Below, piece by piece: positions 10,517-20,898 of a DNA stretch of 64,000 nt (positions within the stretch are counted from its first letter, which is position 1; every line of letters starts with the position of its first letter). The notes under the pieces were generated by a model. That model was not told the origin of the DNA. It did no database searches and saw nothing but the letters and a program-made list of their open reading frames with translations. The stretch is taken from positions 508,551-572,550 of the forward strand of contig JASPKZ010007526.1 in the NCBI GenBank assembly GCA_030220185.1, read 5' to 3'. The DNA is from Diploptera punctata (taxonomy: Eukaryota; Arthropoda; Insecta; Blattodea; Blaberidae). The position numbers and the translations under genes are program-made.

Positions 10517-10723
10517 GTTTTTGCACTTGAGAGCAATGGCTTGTGGATCAGGACATCGTCTGATGGCTGTCTCTGATGAAAAACATAATATAATAATCTA
10601 CTCACTGATCACTGGTGCTTTGCTCACACCCTGTCTCACTGGACACAAGAGTTCCGTCACTTTTATGCATTTTCATCCTGATGGAAATCATATCATCACA
10701 GCAAGCATGGATAATACTGTTAG
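10517..10723 (+). CDS. WD40 protein gene, exon C (blades 1 and 2)
   Basis: The acceptor ATTGCAG ends at 10516 and the donor GTAAGT starts at 10724. Phase 2 in, phase 2 out. It encodes the first blade (SGHRLMAVSDEKHNIIIYSL) and most of the second (TGHKSSVTF...HIITASMDNTVR), with the GH near the start of the repeat and the D in the SMDNTVR turn typical of WD40. The WN completing blade 2 lies in the next exon. Confidence 0.85.
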
Positions 10724-10804
10724 GTAAGTAGTGCCAAACTAAACTCCTTCTTCTTAGTAACCTTTTATAGATAACCATTGGAATTCTTAAGTATTAAGTG
10801 AATT

Positions 10805-11663
10805 TATATATCAAATTTGGGAATTTTTAACATTATGAGGTTCAATTCATAAGAATTAAATGAATTTGATGAAGACATAATAAAGAGTAAATTAAACAAA
10901 TTTAAACAACAGAAAAAGTTACAGGAATACACCACCCTACAACATGATTCCAAGAAAGATGTAAAATTTAAGGAATTTACTTACCATCCTGTAGTTCATA
11001 AGTTTCAAAAAATTTTCAGAAAATTTAATATAACACTGGCCCCAATTAACAAATCCAGCCTGGGTAATCTTCTGTTAACTAATAATAAATTTAACACCCC
11101 AGACAACAAAAAATCTGGAATTTATCAAATTGATTGCAAAGATTGCAACAGGATATATATAGGAAAAACAAAAAGGAACTTGGAAACTCGTAAAAAAGAA
11201 CACTTCAGAAACATAAAGAATGGAGAAATTGAAAAATCAGCTATAGCAGCACATGGTTTATTAGAGCATCATAGAATTGAAAAAGAAGCAAAACTTTTGA
11301 AACATCTATCCAAACCTTTGGATTTAACTGTTTGGGAAAAAATATATATTTAAAAAAACCATACTAGAACCATGAACTTTGAGATTCCAGACGGACCGAG
11401 CTTGATTACAAATTCTTCAAAAATACAGCAGATGGCAGTTTAGAAAATGATTCATTCAAAAGAACACCAAATGGCAGTTTAGAAAATAATTCCTTCAAAA
11501 GAACACCAGATGGCAGTTTGGATAATTACTGGCAAAAGAAAAAAATTGACAGTCGTGAAAACAGCTGAGGGTGGTGACAGTGGGTTGCTGATACTACAGT
11601 GCTGTGTTTAAAAAAAACTTAGAAGTATGAGGTAAGAAGAAATCATGATTCATTTAATTCTTG
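10805..11663 (+). mobile_element. Penelope-like element, subfamily F1, with 11-bp target-site duplication
   Basis: TTAAGTGAATT is found at 10794-10804 and 11664-11674. The element starts TATATATCAAATTTGGG and ends TTTAATTCTTG. It is collinear with 6340-7214 and encodes a broken GIY-YIG region (SGIYQIDCKDCNRIYIGKTK near 11117-11175) ending EKIYI and a stop. The hammerhead-like segment near 11560 has GATA in place of GAAA, as in the other F1 copies. Confidence 0.87.
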
Positions 11664-11939
11664 TTAAGTGAATTCCATGATAACTGACAAACATTTCAAC
11701 AAAATAAAATAAAATTTTAATTTTTTAGTATTCAGATAGTAGGACACTATCTTCAAAATATTAAATATAGTTCCAATCTCTTTAACAGAAAATATGGAGT
11801 TTCAGTCTTTAATAATTGTACGGTTTTATTATCAGTAACTGACATAACTGTAGAATGGCATCATGTTTACAGAGTGAAAATAAAATAATAATCTCTGTGA
11901 AGTTTTCAATTTTATTTCAACAAACAATTGCGAATGTGG

Positions 11940-12415
11940 TAAATATGGAAGAAATTATAAAAACAAAAAGAAACCTGAAAATTAGAACCAAGGAACACCT
12001 AAGAAATATTAAAAATGGGGAAATAAAAAAATGCAGTTGCTGCTCATGTTTGGGCCGAAAAACATAATGTAAATTCGAATGCTAAATTATTAAAACAGTT
12101 AGAAAATACAAAGGAACTCACCATTTGGGAAACAAATTTATATTCAGAAGAACAAAAATAGAGTTATGAATTTCAAAATTCCTGCTGAACGTGACCTTGT
12201 ATGGAGGTTCTTCAGCCAGCCGGAAGAGGGAGCTGATATCGACATCCAGAGTTCACAACATAAAACTCTTCAGTCTGGCCAAAGCTGAGGATGATATAGA
12301 AGATATATCGAAACATGTTTGAGAACAAATCAATTTTAAATTGAGGTAAGATGATTCCAGATTAAAAAAACACTTGATTAAAAGAACTTCAAAATATAGC
12401 TTCCTAAAATAAACC
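11940..12415 (+). mobile_element. PLE copy, subfamily F6, with frameshifted GIY-YIG and long right end
   Basis: The plus strand preserves TKRNLKIRTKEHLRNIKNGEI followed by a frameshift, then the C-terminal tail (VMNFKIPAERDLVWRFFSQP) and the 3' end. The right end is the long type (AACTTCAAAATATAGCTTCC). No left inverted arm was found. Confidence 0.7.
12285..12319 (+). ncRNA. Hammerhead ribozyme core, F6
   Basis: CUGAGGA 12285-12291, a perfect six-bp stem II (GAUAUA 12293-12298 with UAUAUC 12304-12309), GAAA 12310-12313, stem III CAUG, then UU. The core is intact. Confidence 0.75.
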
Positions 12416-12736
12416 ATTACAAAATACATGTTTTGAGTTCTATGTTCTAATAAACTTTACTTAACTAATTATACAAATAAAGCTAACTGGTGTAACAACT
12501 AATGCTTCTGCATGATGTAAGAATTTTAATTAAAATAAATGACAATTCTTTGTACATATGAGTTTGTTCATATTCTACAATATTTTGGGATATAGGCACT
12601 CTCTTTACCATTGATTTACAATAATTTAATTGTGTTCATTAATTTACTTATTTCTATCATAGTAATAGCTTTAGCTTCTCAATAGTAATTTAATAAATAA
12701 TGCTATAGCTGTGTGGAGTCCCTTCATGTCTTCTTA

Positions 12737-13303
12737 GGGTCGAATGTTTGAACGCATTAGACAGTAAAAGGCGTTCTCTGCTGATAAAGTTTTATTCAAA
12801 CACATTTTTCTTACTCAGAAATCTATTCACGCGGTAATAATTGTAAAGCTACCTGACAAGGTACCTTAAGATCGTAGCTCAAGATATAAACTTATGTGAA
12901 AATCCCGAAGGGAACCGATGGTAACCGATGTAGTTTGAAACTTATCCAAGATGTCGGACCTTGAAGACTTCGATCATGTTTTCGGTATACGCGGAGAAGA
13001 GGAATTTGATAGAGTCTACCAAAGAATTCAACTGGAAGAACAGGAGAATCGGCGTAATATTGCGCATCGCAGACGTGTTTGTATACGGTATTATTTGCGG
13101 GATGCAAGCATAAATGCATTCCTCTATAGCAGACGAAAATAACGGAAGTGGTTTTATCGCTGAGAATTCTGGGTAATTCGTTGCCAATATTACGAAAACG
13201 TCAACATTCATGCATGACCGGTTAAGGCGGCCGTTAATTCGATCTCAGCTCACCAGTGATTGGAAGTAATTTGAGTAGAGAGTAATGTATTTGCATACGA
13301 CCC
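12737..13303 (+). mobile_element. Harbinger-like non-autonomous DNA element, copy 1
   Basis: Starts GGGTCG and ends CGACCC, flanked by TTA on both sides (12734-12736, 13304-13306), the 3-bp duplication expected for PIF/Harbinger. Copies of about 600 bp lie at 21977-22580 and 41047-41648. All share a small ORF (here 12951-13142). Confidence 0.7.
12951..13142 (+). CDS. Small conserved ORF inside the Harbinger-like element
   Basis: Encodes 63 residues beginning MSDLEDFDHVFGIRGEEEF and ending in an Arg-rich stretch followed by YYLRDASINAFL. The other two copies keep the same start and reading frame but end five codons earlier at NAFL and stop. An acidic head followed by basic residues and a RD.SN-like motif would suit the N terminus of a Harbinger transposase; the catalytic domain is absent. 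The assignment is an inference. Confidence 0.45.
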   Translation: MSDLEDFDHVFGIRGEEEFDRVYQRIQLEEQENRRNIAHRRRVCIRYYLRDASINAFLYSRRK

Positions 13304-13412
13304 TTAATGTAGAAGCCATTCATTGTGTATTTGTGAATGATGATTCATTGCAATTGAATGTGGGACCAATAGAGTAAGGTAAAGGAAGGATTTCTGCTTG
13401 GATAGCAATGAA

Positions 13413-13485
13413 GCCTGAATTAGCTCAGTGGACAGAGCATTAGCACGGAAAGCTAAAGATTCGGGGTTTGATTCCCGGTTCAGGC
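13413..13485 (+). tRNA. tRNA-like gene or pseudogene, GGA in the anticodon position
   Basis: Folds as a cloverleaf: acceptor GCCTGAA/TTCAGGC, D arm GCTC/GAGC, a five-bp anticodon stem TTAGC/GCTAA with loop ACGGAAA, T arm with GGTTTGATTCC. Position 33 is C instead of U and there is no long variable arm as a Ser tRNA would need. It is more likely a tRNA-derived repeat unit than a working gene. Flanks read TCTCTTTACC. Confidence 0.45.
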
Positions 13486-13625
13486 ATAAATTTTTCTCTT
13501 TACCATTGATTTACTTGAAAATCATTTTAATAGTTCATATACTGCTTGAAATGCTGGGAAGAAACATAAATGTCCAATGATAAATAAAAAAAAATAATAA
13601 TGTAACAATAACATTAATATATAAT

Positions 13626-13940
13626 CCATCCATAGTAATTCTGCCTGAAGGCAAGTCCTTCACTGCAATCATAGAATTTGCATGCTATGCTTGCAGCTTT
13701 ACTAGGGAATTGTAGGTGTGGTAGCTTCCCGTTGCTTTCCACATCGGTAAAGGATGATGATGATGATGGCCATATGATTTCGGGGACCATTTGGGCCTTA
13801 AAGTTTTCCTGACATTTGTGTTACAGATGAAGAAAATCCCCGATAAAAACCTCACTCAGAAAAACTGCCCCGACTGGGAATCGCACCCGGGCCCGCTGCG
13901 TGACAAGGCAGCACACTACCTCGAGACCACAGCGGTGGAC
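13626..13940 (-). repeat. SINE group S1, minus, nearly full length
   Basis: Flanked by AATATATAAT at 13616-13625 and 13941-13950. The minus strand starts with the tRNA-like head (GTCCACCGCTGTGGTC, B box near 13885) and ends with the 3' part seen in 49178-49451 (CTATGGATGGAT). Confidence 0.8.
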
Positions 13941-14016
13941 AATATATAATAATATGTAATAATATATAATATTAGTGAATTAATATAATAAGAATAATGC
14001 AATAATGATAATTAAA

Positions 14017-14190
14017 GTCCACTGCTGTGGTTTTGAAGTAGCATTCTGCCTTTTCATGCAGCGGGCCCGAGTTCGATCCTTGATCAGAACAAGTTTCCAG
14101 GGTGTGGTTTCTTTGAAGTTTCTTTTCTCATCTGTAAGACAAATGTCAGGAAACTTTAAGTCCCAAACTATCCCTTAACATCATCTGGCC
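14017..14190 (+). repeat. SINE group S1, plus, 5' part
   Basis: GTCCACTGCTGTGG head, B box GAGTTCGATCC, then the body through GACAAATGTCAGG. The 3' half is missing. Confidence 0.75.
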
Positions 14191-14212
14191 ATCATTACCA
14201 TCATTAGAATAA

Positions 14213-14413
14213 TTCATAGTTAAATATGGGAAATAACATTATGAGGTTCTTAATTCAATGAATGAGTCATATTCTTATTATTAATAATATTATTATAATA
14301 ATATTATAATATCGGTTGAAAATGAAAGGGATGTCCTCTTGAAAACTGCAGTTCCCATGTTTAAAAAACATGAAATATGAGGTAAAATAAGAATATAACT
14401 CATTCATTCATTG
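14213..14413. mobile_element. Palindromic PLE copy, subfamily F2
   Basis: Flanked by ATCATTAGAATAA (14200-14212) and ATCATTAGATTAA (14414-14426). The left end is long (GGGAAATAACATTATGAGG), the right short (CATTCATTCATTG). The arms are brief and joined by an AT-rich centre. Confidence 0.78.
14316..14354 (+). ncRNA. Degenerate hammerhead core, F2
   Basis: UUGAAAA replaces CUGAAGA, then a stem II region, GAAA 14341-14344, palindromic ACUGCAGU and UC. Two core changes make activity unlikely. Confidence 0.45.
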
Positions 14414-14633
14414 ATCATTAGATTAAGTTTAGATTAAGGCCTCTCCTGGTGCACCATTACCACCACCATCATCATCATCATCTCCTTTCATATCATCAGG
14501 GAAGTGTAACCCTGCCTTCCAGGTGCCCCAACCTCAGAAGTGGATTATAAGTATGCCAATGCCAGGAGAAAATACCAATAATGCCATAATGACAATCTAG
14601 TGGAATAAAGAAAATAACATTAATGGATCAATA

Positions 14634-14640
<7 letters not shown>

Positions 14641-14670
<30 letters not shown>

Positions 14671-14730
14671 TGATGATGATGATGATGATGACGACAACAA
14701 TGATAATGATGACGATTATGATTATGATAA
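14641..14730. repeat. (TAA)n and (GAT)n microsatellite
   Basis: AAT triplets to about 14668, then ATG/GAT triplets decaying to 14730, directly outside the CACTG element. Confidence 0.9.
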
Positions 14731-15277
14731 CACTGAGCAACAAAAAGAAACTTTTTTTGTCTCAGAAAGAAAAATATGTGATTCTGATAGTATTTTTTCT
14801 CCTGAATTCAAATATGCTATCGGCTTTTCTCCATCATGCAAGGTTTCCAAGAGACAGGCATTTATAATTTCAAACACTTTATTATTTTCTAAATTCATAA
14901 CTAAACAATATTCGAACATTCGGACTCACCTAGAAAGTAAGAAGTAACGATTTTCTGCTATATTTTGCCTGTGGAGCATTCCTTTTGATGGTCCAACAAT
15001 AATCGGCCAGCATATTAGGATTCCATTTGCCTTGATATCTGTTTTCCATAGTTTTCCAGATGAAAGTGTTGCCCATGCTCATCACTCACTGTGCCAAGAT
15101 TTTCCGGGAAGAAATCTAGGTTTATTAAAAAGATAATTATTTAAATCCATTAATTGAAATTGAAATAAAAAAAACTGTGGGTGATGGAGAAATTCCGAAT
15201 AATATTTGAAAACACAATAAAAACTGCATTAAGTACAACTATTGGTACTCATGAGACAAAAATCATGTTGACCAGTG
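14731..15277 (-). mobile_element. Element with CACTG termini, copy 2
   Basis: CACTGAGCAACA at the left and its related inverted end ...GACCAGTG at the right, flanked by TAA on both sides (14728-14730, 15278-15280). The minus strand keeps the partial ORF ending but with frameshifts. Confidence 0.65.
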
Positions 15278-15444
15278 TAATATGTGATATATAAGCATAA
15301 TAAAATCTTAAAATATGATAATACAGGAAACTACTGCTTGCCAATGCTTTTTCATTTATTGTACAGAATATACTGACATGAGTATGAAAGTCAGTAGTGC
15401 TTCTTTTCTTGCTAGGAAGTGAACAATGTAATATAATGTTACAG

Positions 15445-15569
15445 ATGCTGGAATATATGGTCTTCCAATAATACTGTTTGCTCATACAATGGACATAATG
15501 GCAAAATCACTGCCATGAGTGTTTCTGAAGATCATGTGGTAGTTGGGAGTGAAGGCAGTTTGCTCAAAG
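15445..15569 (+). CDS. WD40 protein gene, exon D (end of blade 2, blade 3)
   Basis: AATGTTACAG precedes, GTAATG follows. Phase 2 in, phase 1 out. It opens with CWNIWSS, completing blade 2, then a GH pair (YNGHNGKITAMSV) and VVVGSEGSLLK of blade 3. Confidence 0.83.
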
Positions 15570-15589
15570 GTAATGGAAGTTCTCTTAAC

Positions 15590-16312
15590 TTATGGTGAAA
15601 TTAAATGTTTCTTACCTCTCCTCATATAAATCTTCTAAGTAGATCGCGATTTTGAGACCATAACGGTCTCATCTTCAGTACAATCTTGGCGACTGATGTT
15701 ATGTCAATTGGGAGAAACTCGTCTTCTTCCCTCTGTTGGTGGACCGATGAACCTCTGGATCGGGTCAAAATTTGCGGGAATTTCGAAGTTCATAAGTTTT
15801 CCTTTGTTTTTGTGAATGTGGATCTTTTCCCAAACCGTGAGTTCCTTTTGTTTGTCTATTTGTTTAATTAGACTGGCTTTTGATTCAATTCAATGTTTTT
15901 CGGACCAAGCATGAGCAGCTACTGCTGACTTTTCCACTTCTCCATTTTTGATGTTTCTAAGATGTTCTTTCACCCTTGTTCTCAAATTTCTTTTCGTTTT
16001 TCCAATATAAATTTTGTCACAATCCCTGCATTTGATCTGATAAATTCCTGATTTGTTTTCATTTTCAATTCTTTCATTTTTATTGGTTTTAATTATCCTA
16101 TTAAGGCTGTATTCATTATTTGGTGCTAATCTTATATTAAACTTTTTGAAAATTTTGTGAAATTTATGGTGTTTCAGTGGATGGTAAGTGAATTTCTTGA
16201 ATTTTATTGTTTCTGTTTCTTTTATAAGTGTGCTTTCATTAATTAATTTTTGTCTTTTAAATTTATTTATTTTCTTGCGTACCATATTTTCTTCATAACC
16301 GTTATCTATTGC
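15590..16312 (-). mobile_element. Penelope-like element, subfamily F5, minus, single arm
   Basis: The minus strand encodes the linker (FTYHPLKHHKFHKIFKKFNI), GIY-YIG (SGIYQIKCRDCDKIYIGKTK), TRVKEH and the C-terminal tail to MNFEIPANFDPIQRFIGPP, nearly in one frame from 16285 to about 15900. It is 5'-truncated at about 16312, where a LINE fragment begins. Reverse transcriptase is absent. Confidence 0.8.
15642..15678 (-). ncRNA. Hammerhead core with one core mutation, F5
   Basis: Minus strand: CUGAAGA, six-bp stem II GAGACC/GGUCUC, AAAA in place of GAAA, stem III UCGCGA, UC. The first G of GAAA is lost, so it is probably inactive. Confidence 0.6.
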
Positions 16313-16838
16313 AACATGTTGTTGTTTTCAAATGCTGTGCCTTGGCAATGAAGCCATTAGCGTTCTTGCTCTCCAATATTTCTCTATGGTGGATCCAACA
16401 GGTAATACTTCACAGGTTTGTAGATGTTCTTCGTTCATTTCTTCATCTTTGTTGCATAGAGGACAATTTGGATTCGTGTAGATTCCTATTTTATATAAAT
16501 GTTTGGCCAAATAGTCATGTTCTGTAAGCAGTCTAAATTTTGCTACTGTAGTTTTACGTGGAATTTCTGGAATAATATCTGGCTTCTTGACTAAAATATT
16601 CCATTTTTTGTCTTTGGCTTTATTACATAGGTCTTGGTTTGTTTGATTTTACATTTGTTTTTAATTATTCTTTTTATGGATGTGAAAGGTAAACTTTTAG
16701 TTGTATTCTGAATTGGATTGGAGGCTTTTTTGGCAAGAAAATCAGCGGTCTCATTTCCAGCAATTCCACAATGTGCAGGTATCCATTGTAATTGAATTCT
16801 TTTCTGTAGTTTTTGAAGTTGTTGAATCATTTTGTAAC
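16313..16838 (-). pseudogene. LINE ORF2 RNase H fragment, minus
   Basis: The minus strand matches the copy at 1-702: WIPAHCGIAGNETADFLAKK and the C-terminal zinc motif (CPLCNKDEEMNEEH). A frameshift lies near 16640. The fragment is split by a tRNA-like composite at 16851-17696 and resumes at 17709. Confidence 0.8.
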
Positions 16839-16915
16839 ACACTATTGCAATGTTTTTATTATTAATTTCATACATCTCAATGATAGATAAATCATATTTA
16901 AAGAGAAAAATTATA

Positions 16916-16990
16916 CGCTCAGACCGGGACTTGAACCCGGGACCCTTGGTTTTCTAGTCCAAGTGCTCTACCATTTGAGCTACCTGAGCA
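16916..16990 (-). tRNA. tRNA-like unit
   Basis: Acceptor TGCTCAG/CTGAGCG, D arm GCTC/GAGC, T arm CCGGG/CCCGG around TTCAAGT. The anticodon arm pairs CTTGG with CCAAG around a nine-nt loop, two more than a functional tRNA. An A/B-box pol III promoter is present. Confidence 0.55.
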
Positions 16991-17294
16991 AGTACCGATC
17001 TAAACGCAAATCTTTCTCTATATACGTTGAAATTCCCGCCCACCAAATGCTATGAAGCCTTTGCTTCTATCTTTGCAAATGGCGGCTCCTATATTAAGAA
17101 GACATATTTGGGAATTATACATTACATTATAAATGCCAGTACGGCTATTTTCGATGTTTTTATTATTAATTTCATACATCTCAATGATGGATAAATCATA
17201 TTTAAAGAGAAAAATTATACGCAAAGGCTTCATAGCATTTGGTGGGCGGGAATTTCAACATATATAGAGAAAGATTTGCGTTTAGATCGGTACT

Positions 17295-17369
17295 TGCTCA
17301 GGTAGCTCAAATGGTAGAGCACTTGGACTAGAAAACCAAGGGTCCCGGGTTCAAGTCCCAGTCTGAGCG
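17295..17369 (+). tRNA. tRNA-like unit
   Basis: The same unit as 16916-16990 in the opposite direction, with one mismatch in the T stem. Enlarged nine-nt anticodon loop. Confidence 0.55.
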
Positions 17370-17598
17370 TATAATTTTTCTCTTTAAATATGATTTATCC
17401 ATCATTGAGATGTATGAAATTAATAATAAAAACATCGAAAATAGCCGTACTGGCATTTATAATGTAATGTATAATTCCCAAATATGTCTTCTTAATATAG
17501 GAGCCGCCATTTGCAAAGATAGAAGCAAAGGCTTCATAGCATTTGGTGGGCGGGAATTTCAACGTATATAGAGAAAGATTTGCGTTTAGATCGGTACT

Positions 17599-17673
17599 TG
17601 CTCAGGTAGCTCAAATGGTAGAGCACTTGGACTAGAAAACCAAGGGTCCCGGGTTCAAGTCCCGGTCTGAGCG
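17599..17673 (+). tRNA. tRNA-like unit
   Basis: A tandem repeat of the unit at 17295, with upstream flank (GCCGCCATTTGCAAAGATAG to TATATAGAGAAAG) also repeated. Enlarged anticodon loop. Confidence 0.55.
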
Positions 17674-17708
17674 TATAATTTTTCTCTTTGAATATGACAC
17701 TATTGCAA

Positions 17709-17835
17709 CATTAATTATGTGTTCTTTTTCATAGTTTTCTTTGCTCATAGGTGTATTTACTAATCTATGTGTCAAACTATTGAATACTGCCTCTTGTGAG
17801 GAAAATGGTTGAATCCTGAAGCCTTTATCTTAACT
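17709..17835 (-). pseudogene. Continuation of the LINE fragment interrupted by the tRNA-like composite
   Basis: Adjoins the right copy of the duplication ACACTATTGCAA. Weakly coding on the minus strand and without stop-free length; assigned by continuity with 16313-16838. Confidence 0.45.
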
Positions 17836-17934
17836 TAACTACATGGCATGACAGGCCTAGAAAGCCCTTGACCTACACATTTGTTAATTGCAGAGATGGA
17901 TATCATCCAGCCAGTGTAGGGATAACTTACTCAG

Positions 17935-18142
17935 CATTTTGGATCCCCCAGCTGTTGTAGCTGGTTTTTACAATGCGAAGCTGTAAGTTTTTATAGCTAT
18001 TCAAATACCTCATGATGCTGTGTGGATAGCAGACCCATACTGGCCAAATTCCATAAGATAATTTCTTTCCACATGGACTCGAACCAGCACAAGTTTCATA
18101 GTTCTGCACCAAGTGATGGTGTCTTAAACCATTTGACTATGG
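17935..18142 (-). repeat. tRNA-derived SINE group S3, minus
   Basis: The minus strand has an A-box-like TCAAATGGTTTAAGAC and a B box GGTTCGAGTCC 44 nt later, then about 140 nt of body. No second copy was found in the window. Confidence 0.5.
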
Positions 18143-19035
18143 TTTGGAACAATGAAAGTTTTCTTTATTTTACTAATTCTGCAATAATTATCATAACATT
18201 GAAGTTTGTTGTTTTTTTTTATTTTTCTAAGACATACGAGGCAGATAGGTATGATCATTCAATTTTCTGTAAACACTTGATCCATGGTTAGATAAAGAGT
18301 TTGACGAAGGATTTTTCAAGGGAAAATAATAAATACCACATAATGCAATTCTTTACAATTATTTATTTCTTTTTGGCAAAAATAGGGCACAGGAAAGATT
18401 CAAATTCGAAAAGAAGACATTGTTATAAAGGACAATGGCAAAAACATTTCCTTCCCTAACTTAATAGCTATCTCACTCTATTTGCCTGTTATAAATTGTA
18501 TGTCATGACATGAAAAGGAATACTTTCTTAAGATTTTAGTGAAAAACAAGTTTGTCAGCATGTTTAACAAGCTAGTTATAGCCATTGGAAATCTTAGATA
18601 TACCCATGGGTATAAATACAGCACCATATTTGGCCATTTAACCCAGGAGTGGTGGCAAAGGGTATTTTCCGACCCCACAGGATATACAGTTCTAATAATT
18701 ATTATTAATTGTTGGAATATGCCACTCTGTGTTCACATACCTGTCACTGCATTCTTCCCCTTTTGTTTGATGTCAATAACCTCAACCTTGAATCACAAAT
18801 TCTAAAGATACGAGTAAAAATGTCCAGTAGTGTGGTGTCAGGGTCCCATTTTCCTCCATTATGTTTGTAGAGATTATAATGAAGTTGTTTGTAAAAACTG
18901 TATTTCATAAATGCAGCATAATTTGTACTAAAAAGTGTTAGGCACAATAATACAACTATCATAAACAGTGATGGATGATATACATTCAAACATGTAAACA
19001 CAAGTCAAAACGATTGGACAGTTCATCAATAATAA
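18143..19035. other. Intronic stretch without recognisable features
   Basis: AT-rich, no splice-bounded coding segment, no repeat I can match elsewhere in the window. Confidence 0.5.
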
Positions 19036-19175
19036 TATACTAGTAATATATGATAATAATAATAATAACAACAATGACGACAAGAAGAAGGATGAGAAGA
19101 ATGAGAAGAAGAAGAAGAAGGAGGAGAAGAACGAGAAGAAGAAGAAGAACAACAACAACTACAACTACAACAATA
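19036..19175. repeat. Purine-rich simple repeat (AAT, GAA, AAC triplets)
   Basis: Degenerate triplet runs dominated by AAT, then GAA/GAG, then AAC. Open frames here are artefacts. Confidence 0.85.
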
Positions 19176-19244
19176 ATCCACCAGAACCAAATAGAAATAC
19201 TGTATTGACATGTTATGTTTTTATAATAAAAAGTAAAGTGATCT

Positions 19245-19515
19245 CACAACAGACCCGGAGGCCCTTGGGGTAGTAGGAGGTTAAGGCTCCCACTTTTTCT
19301 AGACAATCGGCACTTTATGTCAGCCGGGTTGTCAGCCCTGCGTGGCGGCCGCCTTTACCCCCAGAACAAGCATCTGGTACTCATTTCCGTTAGAGGCTGA
19401 GTCGACCCCAGGGACATAGTGCCGCCAGAGGGTTTGGGTCAGTTTAAAAATCCTGACCCCAATGGGACTTGAACCCTTGTAGCTCAGTGCCTTAACCACT
19501 GTCATCATCATCGTC
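19245..19515 (-). repeat. tRNA-derived SINE group S4, minus
   Basis: The minus strand begins AGTGGTTAAGGCACTGAGC (A box) and has GGGTTCAAGTCCCATTGG (B box), followed by a GC-rich body. It abuts the tail of the LINE fragment at 19520. Confidence 0.6.
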
Positions 19516-19519
19516 ATGA

Positions 19520-19830
19520 ACAAATTCGTTTTAGGCCATGTGGCCTGTACGGTAAACCTAGCGAAGATGGTCTTGATCTTTCCACCGATGTTTTGGTCTT
19601 CCTTGGTCCCTATGTCCAGTTGGGGTATATTGGAATGCCAATTTTGGAAGTCTATTTCTTGCCATTCTCCTCAGATGATTTTTCCATTCTTGTTGGTATC
19701 TTTGTATATCTTCATTTAAACTTGTTACTCCAAGTTTTTCTCTGATAATAGTGTTCCTTTGGTGATCCAGTCTATTAACTCCTAACAATGATCGTAAGAA
19801 GCGCATTTGGCTTACTTGAAGTTTATGAGA
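19520..19830 (-). pseudogene. LINE ORF2 C-terminal fragment, minus
   Basis: An open run of 82 residues: MRFLRSLLGVNRLDHQRN near its start, an RMARNRLPK segment, and GRPKHRWKDQ at the end, the layout typical of the region after the reverse transcriptase in several insect LINE clades. Related fragments are at 27399-27783 and 35790-36530. Confidence 0.75.
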
Positions 19831-20436
19831 GTTTCTTTTATTTTAAAAACCACTACTGTTTTTATAATAACAAGAACATTTTATAAAATAATTCTAGTAT
19901 CCATTTATGCCCAAAATTAAATTTGATAAACATTTTAAATCAGTATCTTTATTAAATTTTTTTTTTTAACTTACAGTAAATTTGTTAAATATTTTGTTTA
20001 AAATTACACAATAATTATTTTGGTAGGCCTCCCATTTGTGTTATTTTTTACTACTTTTATATCAAGTAACTTTAACATTACATTCATTTTAGTTTAATTA
20101 ACGCAATACAACTTGTACATACATAAATAAAATCAAAATTTAGTTTGTAGTGAACATTTTTTTTTTTTTATTCTGTTAGGGTTTGAAAATCCCCCATCCC
20201 ACTTATATATGTCGCTAAGGTGCCACCTCTCCTGGTTAAATGTCTCGCATAGTAAGTCAATAGTAAAGTATAATTTATTATCAGGAGTAATAATTTGTAA
20301 TGGACTTTTTTCTTTAATTAAATATCCTTCCTCTCTCTTCCGTACAGCTGGGCTGTGGGTAGACTTTTAAGTTAGAAAGAACTCCCATTTAACTCATACA
20401 ACAGTTATATGATTTTCTTTCCTTGTTTCATGTTAG

Positions 20437-20591
20437 TATACCATGTTTGGTCAGCATATTGCATGGATACTTGGCAGTCAGATGAAATTATCACAGCATT
20501 ACTACTGGTAGGAGATAGAAAATGTGTGTATATTGGCCAGAAGGATGGAGATATATTATTGTATAACTTCAGTACTCACACAATTGTAAAA
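20437..20591 (+). CDS. WD40 protein gene, exon E (blade 3 to blade 4)
   Basis: TTTCATGTTAG precedes and GTAAGC follows. Phase 1 in, phase 0 out. It completes blade 3 (VYHVWSAYC) and encodes blade 4 (DEIITALLLVGDRKCVYIG, then DGDILLYNFSTH). Confidence 0.83.
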
Positions 20592-20640
20592 GTAAGCAAT
20601 TATGATATATACGAATTAAACTGAAAACATTTGTTTGATA

Positions 20641-20785
20641 ACTAGCTAATACCGTGCGCTACATCTAAATAAATGATGTGTTTTTACGTTTAGTTGAATA
20701 AGTAAAAGGAAAAATAATTATAAATTTGCTGTCTTCGTTATTGTAGCTAAAACTACAATAAAACTAATTTATTCTATTTCTAAAT
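20641..20785. repeat. Dispersed repeat R1, left part (interrupted)
   Basis: Begins ACTAGCTAATACCGTGCGC and matches 29553-29700 and 30000-30200. It continues at 21814-21950 on the other side of a PLE insertion. Confidence 0.7.
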
Positions 20786-20848
20786 TATCTTTCATACATA
20801 TTCTTAGTCTGAACATCTTACCTCAATATTAATGTTGATTTGTTCTTG

Positions 20849-20882
20849 AACATGTTTCAAAACAATTCTGTTTTATCGTCAG
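20849..20882 (-). ncRNA. Hammerhead ribozyme core, F6 left arm
   Basis: Minus strand: CUGACGA, stem II AAAACA/UGUUUU, GAAA, stem III CAUG, UU. The core is intact. Confidence 0.75.
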
Positions 20883-20898
20883 CTTTCCCAGACTGGTT

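Larger units (their letters stand above)
16851..17696. mobile_element. Composite of three tRNA-like units with 12-bp target-site duplication
   Basis: ACACTATTGCAA occurs at 16839-16850 and 17697-17708, and the LINE fragment continues across it. tRNA-like units lie at 16916-16990 (minus), 17295-17369 (plus) and 17599-17673 (plus). The first is head to head with the second; the second and third are tandem with a 304-bp period. The left end carries about 40 nt (TGTTTTTATTATTAATTTC onward) beyond the right end, which stops after CTCTTTGAATATG. Confidence 0.82.

Noticed and set aside
13413..13485. Functional serine tRNA gene
   Set aside because: GGA sits in the anticodon position but position 33 is C and the long variable arm of serine tRNAs is missing.
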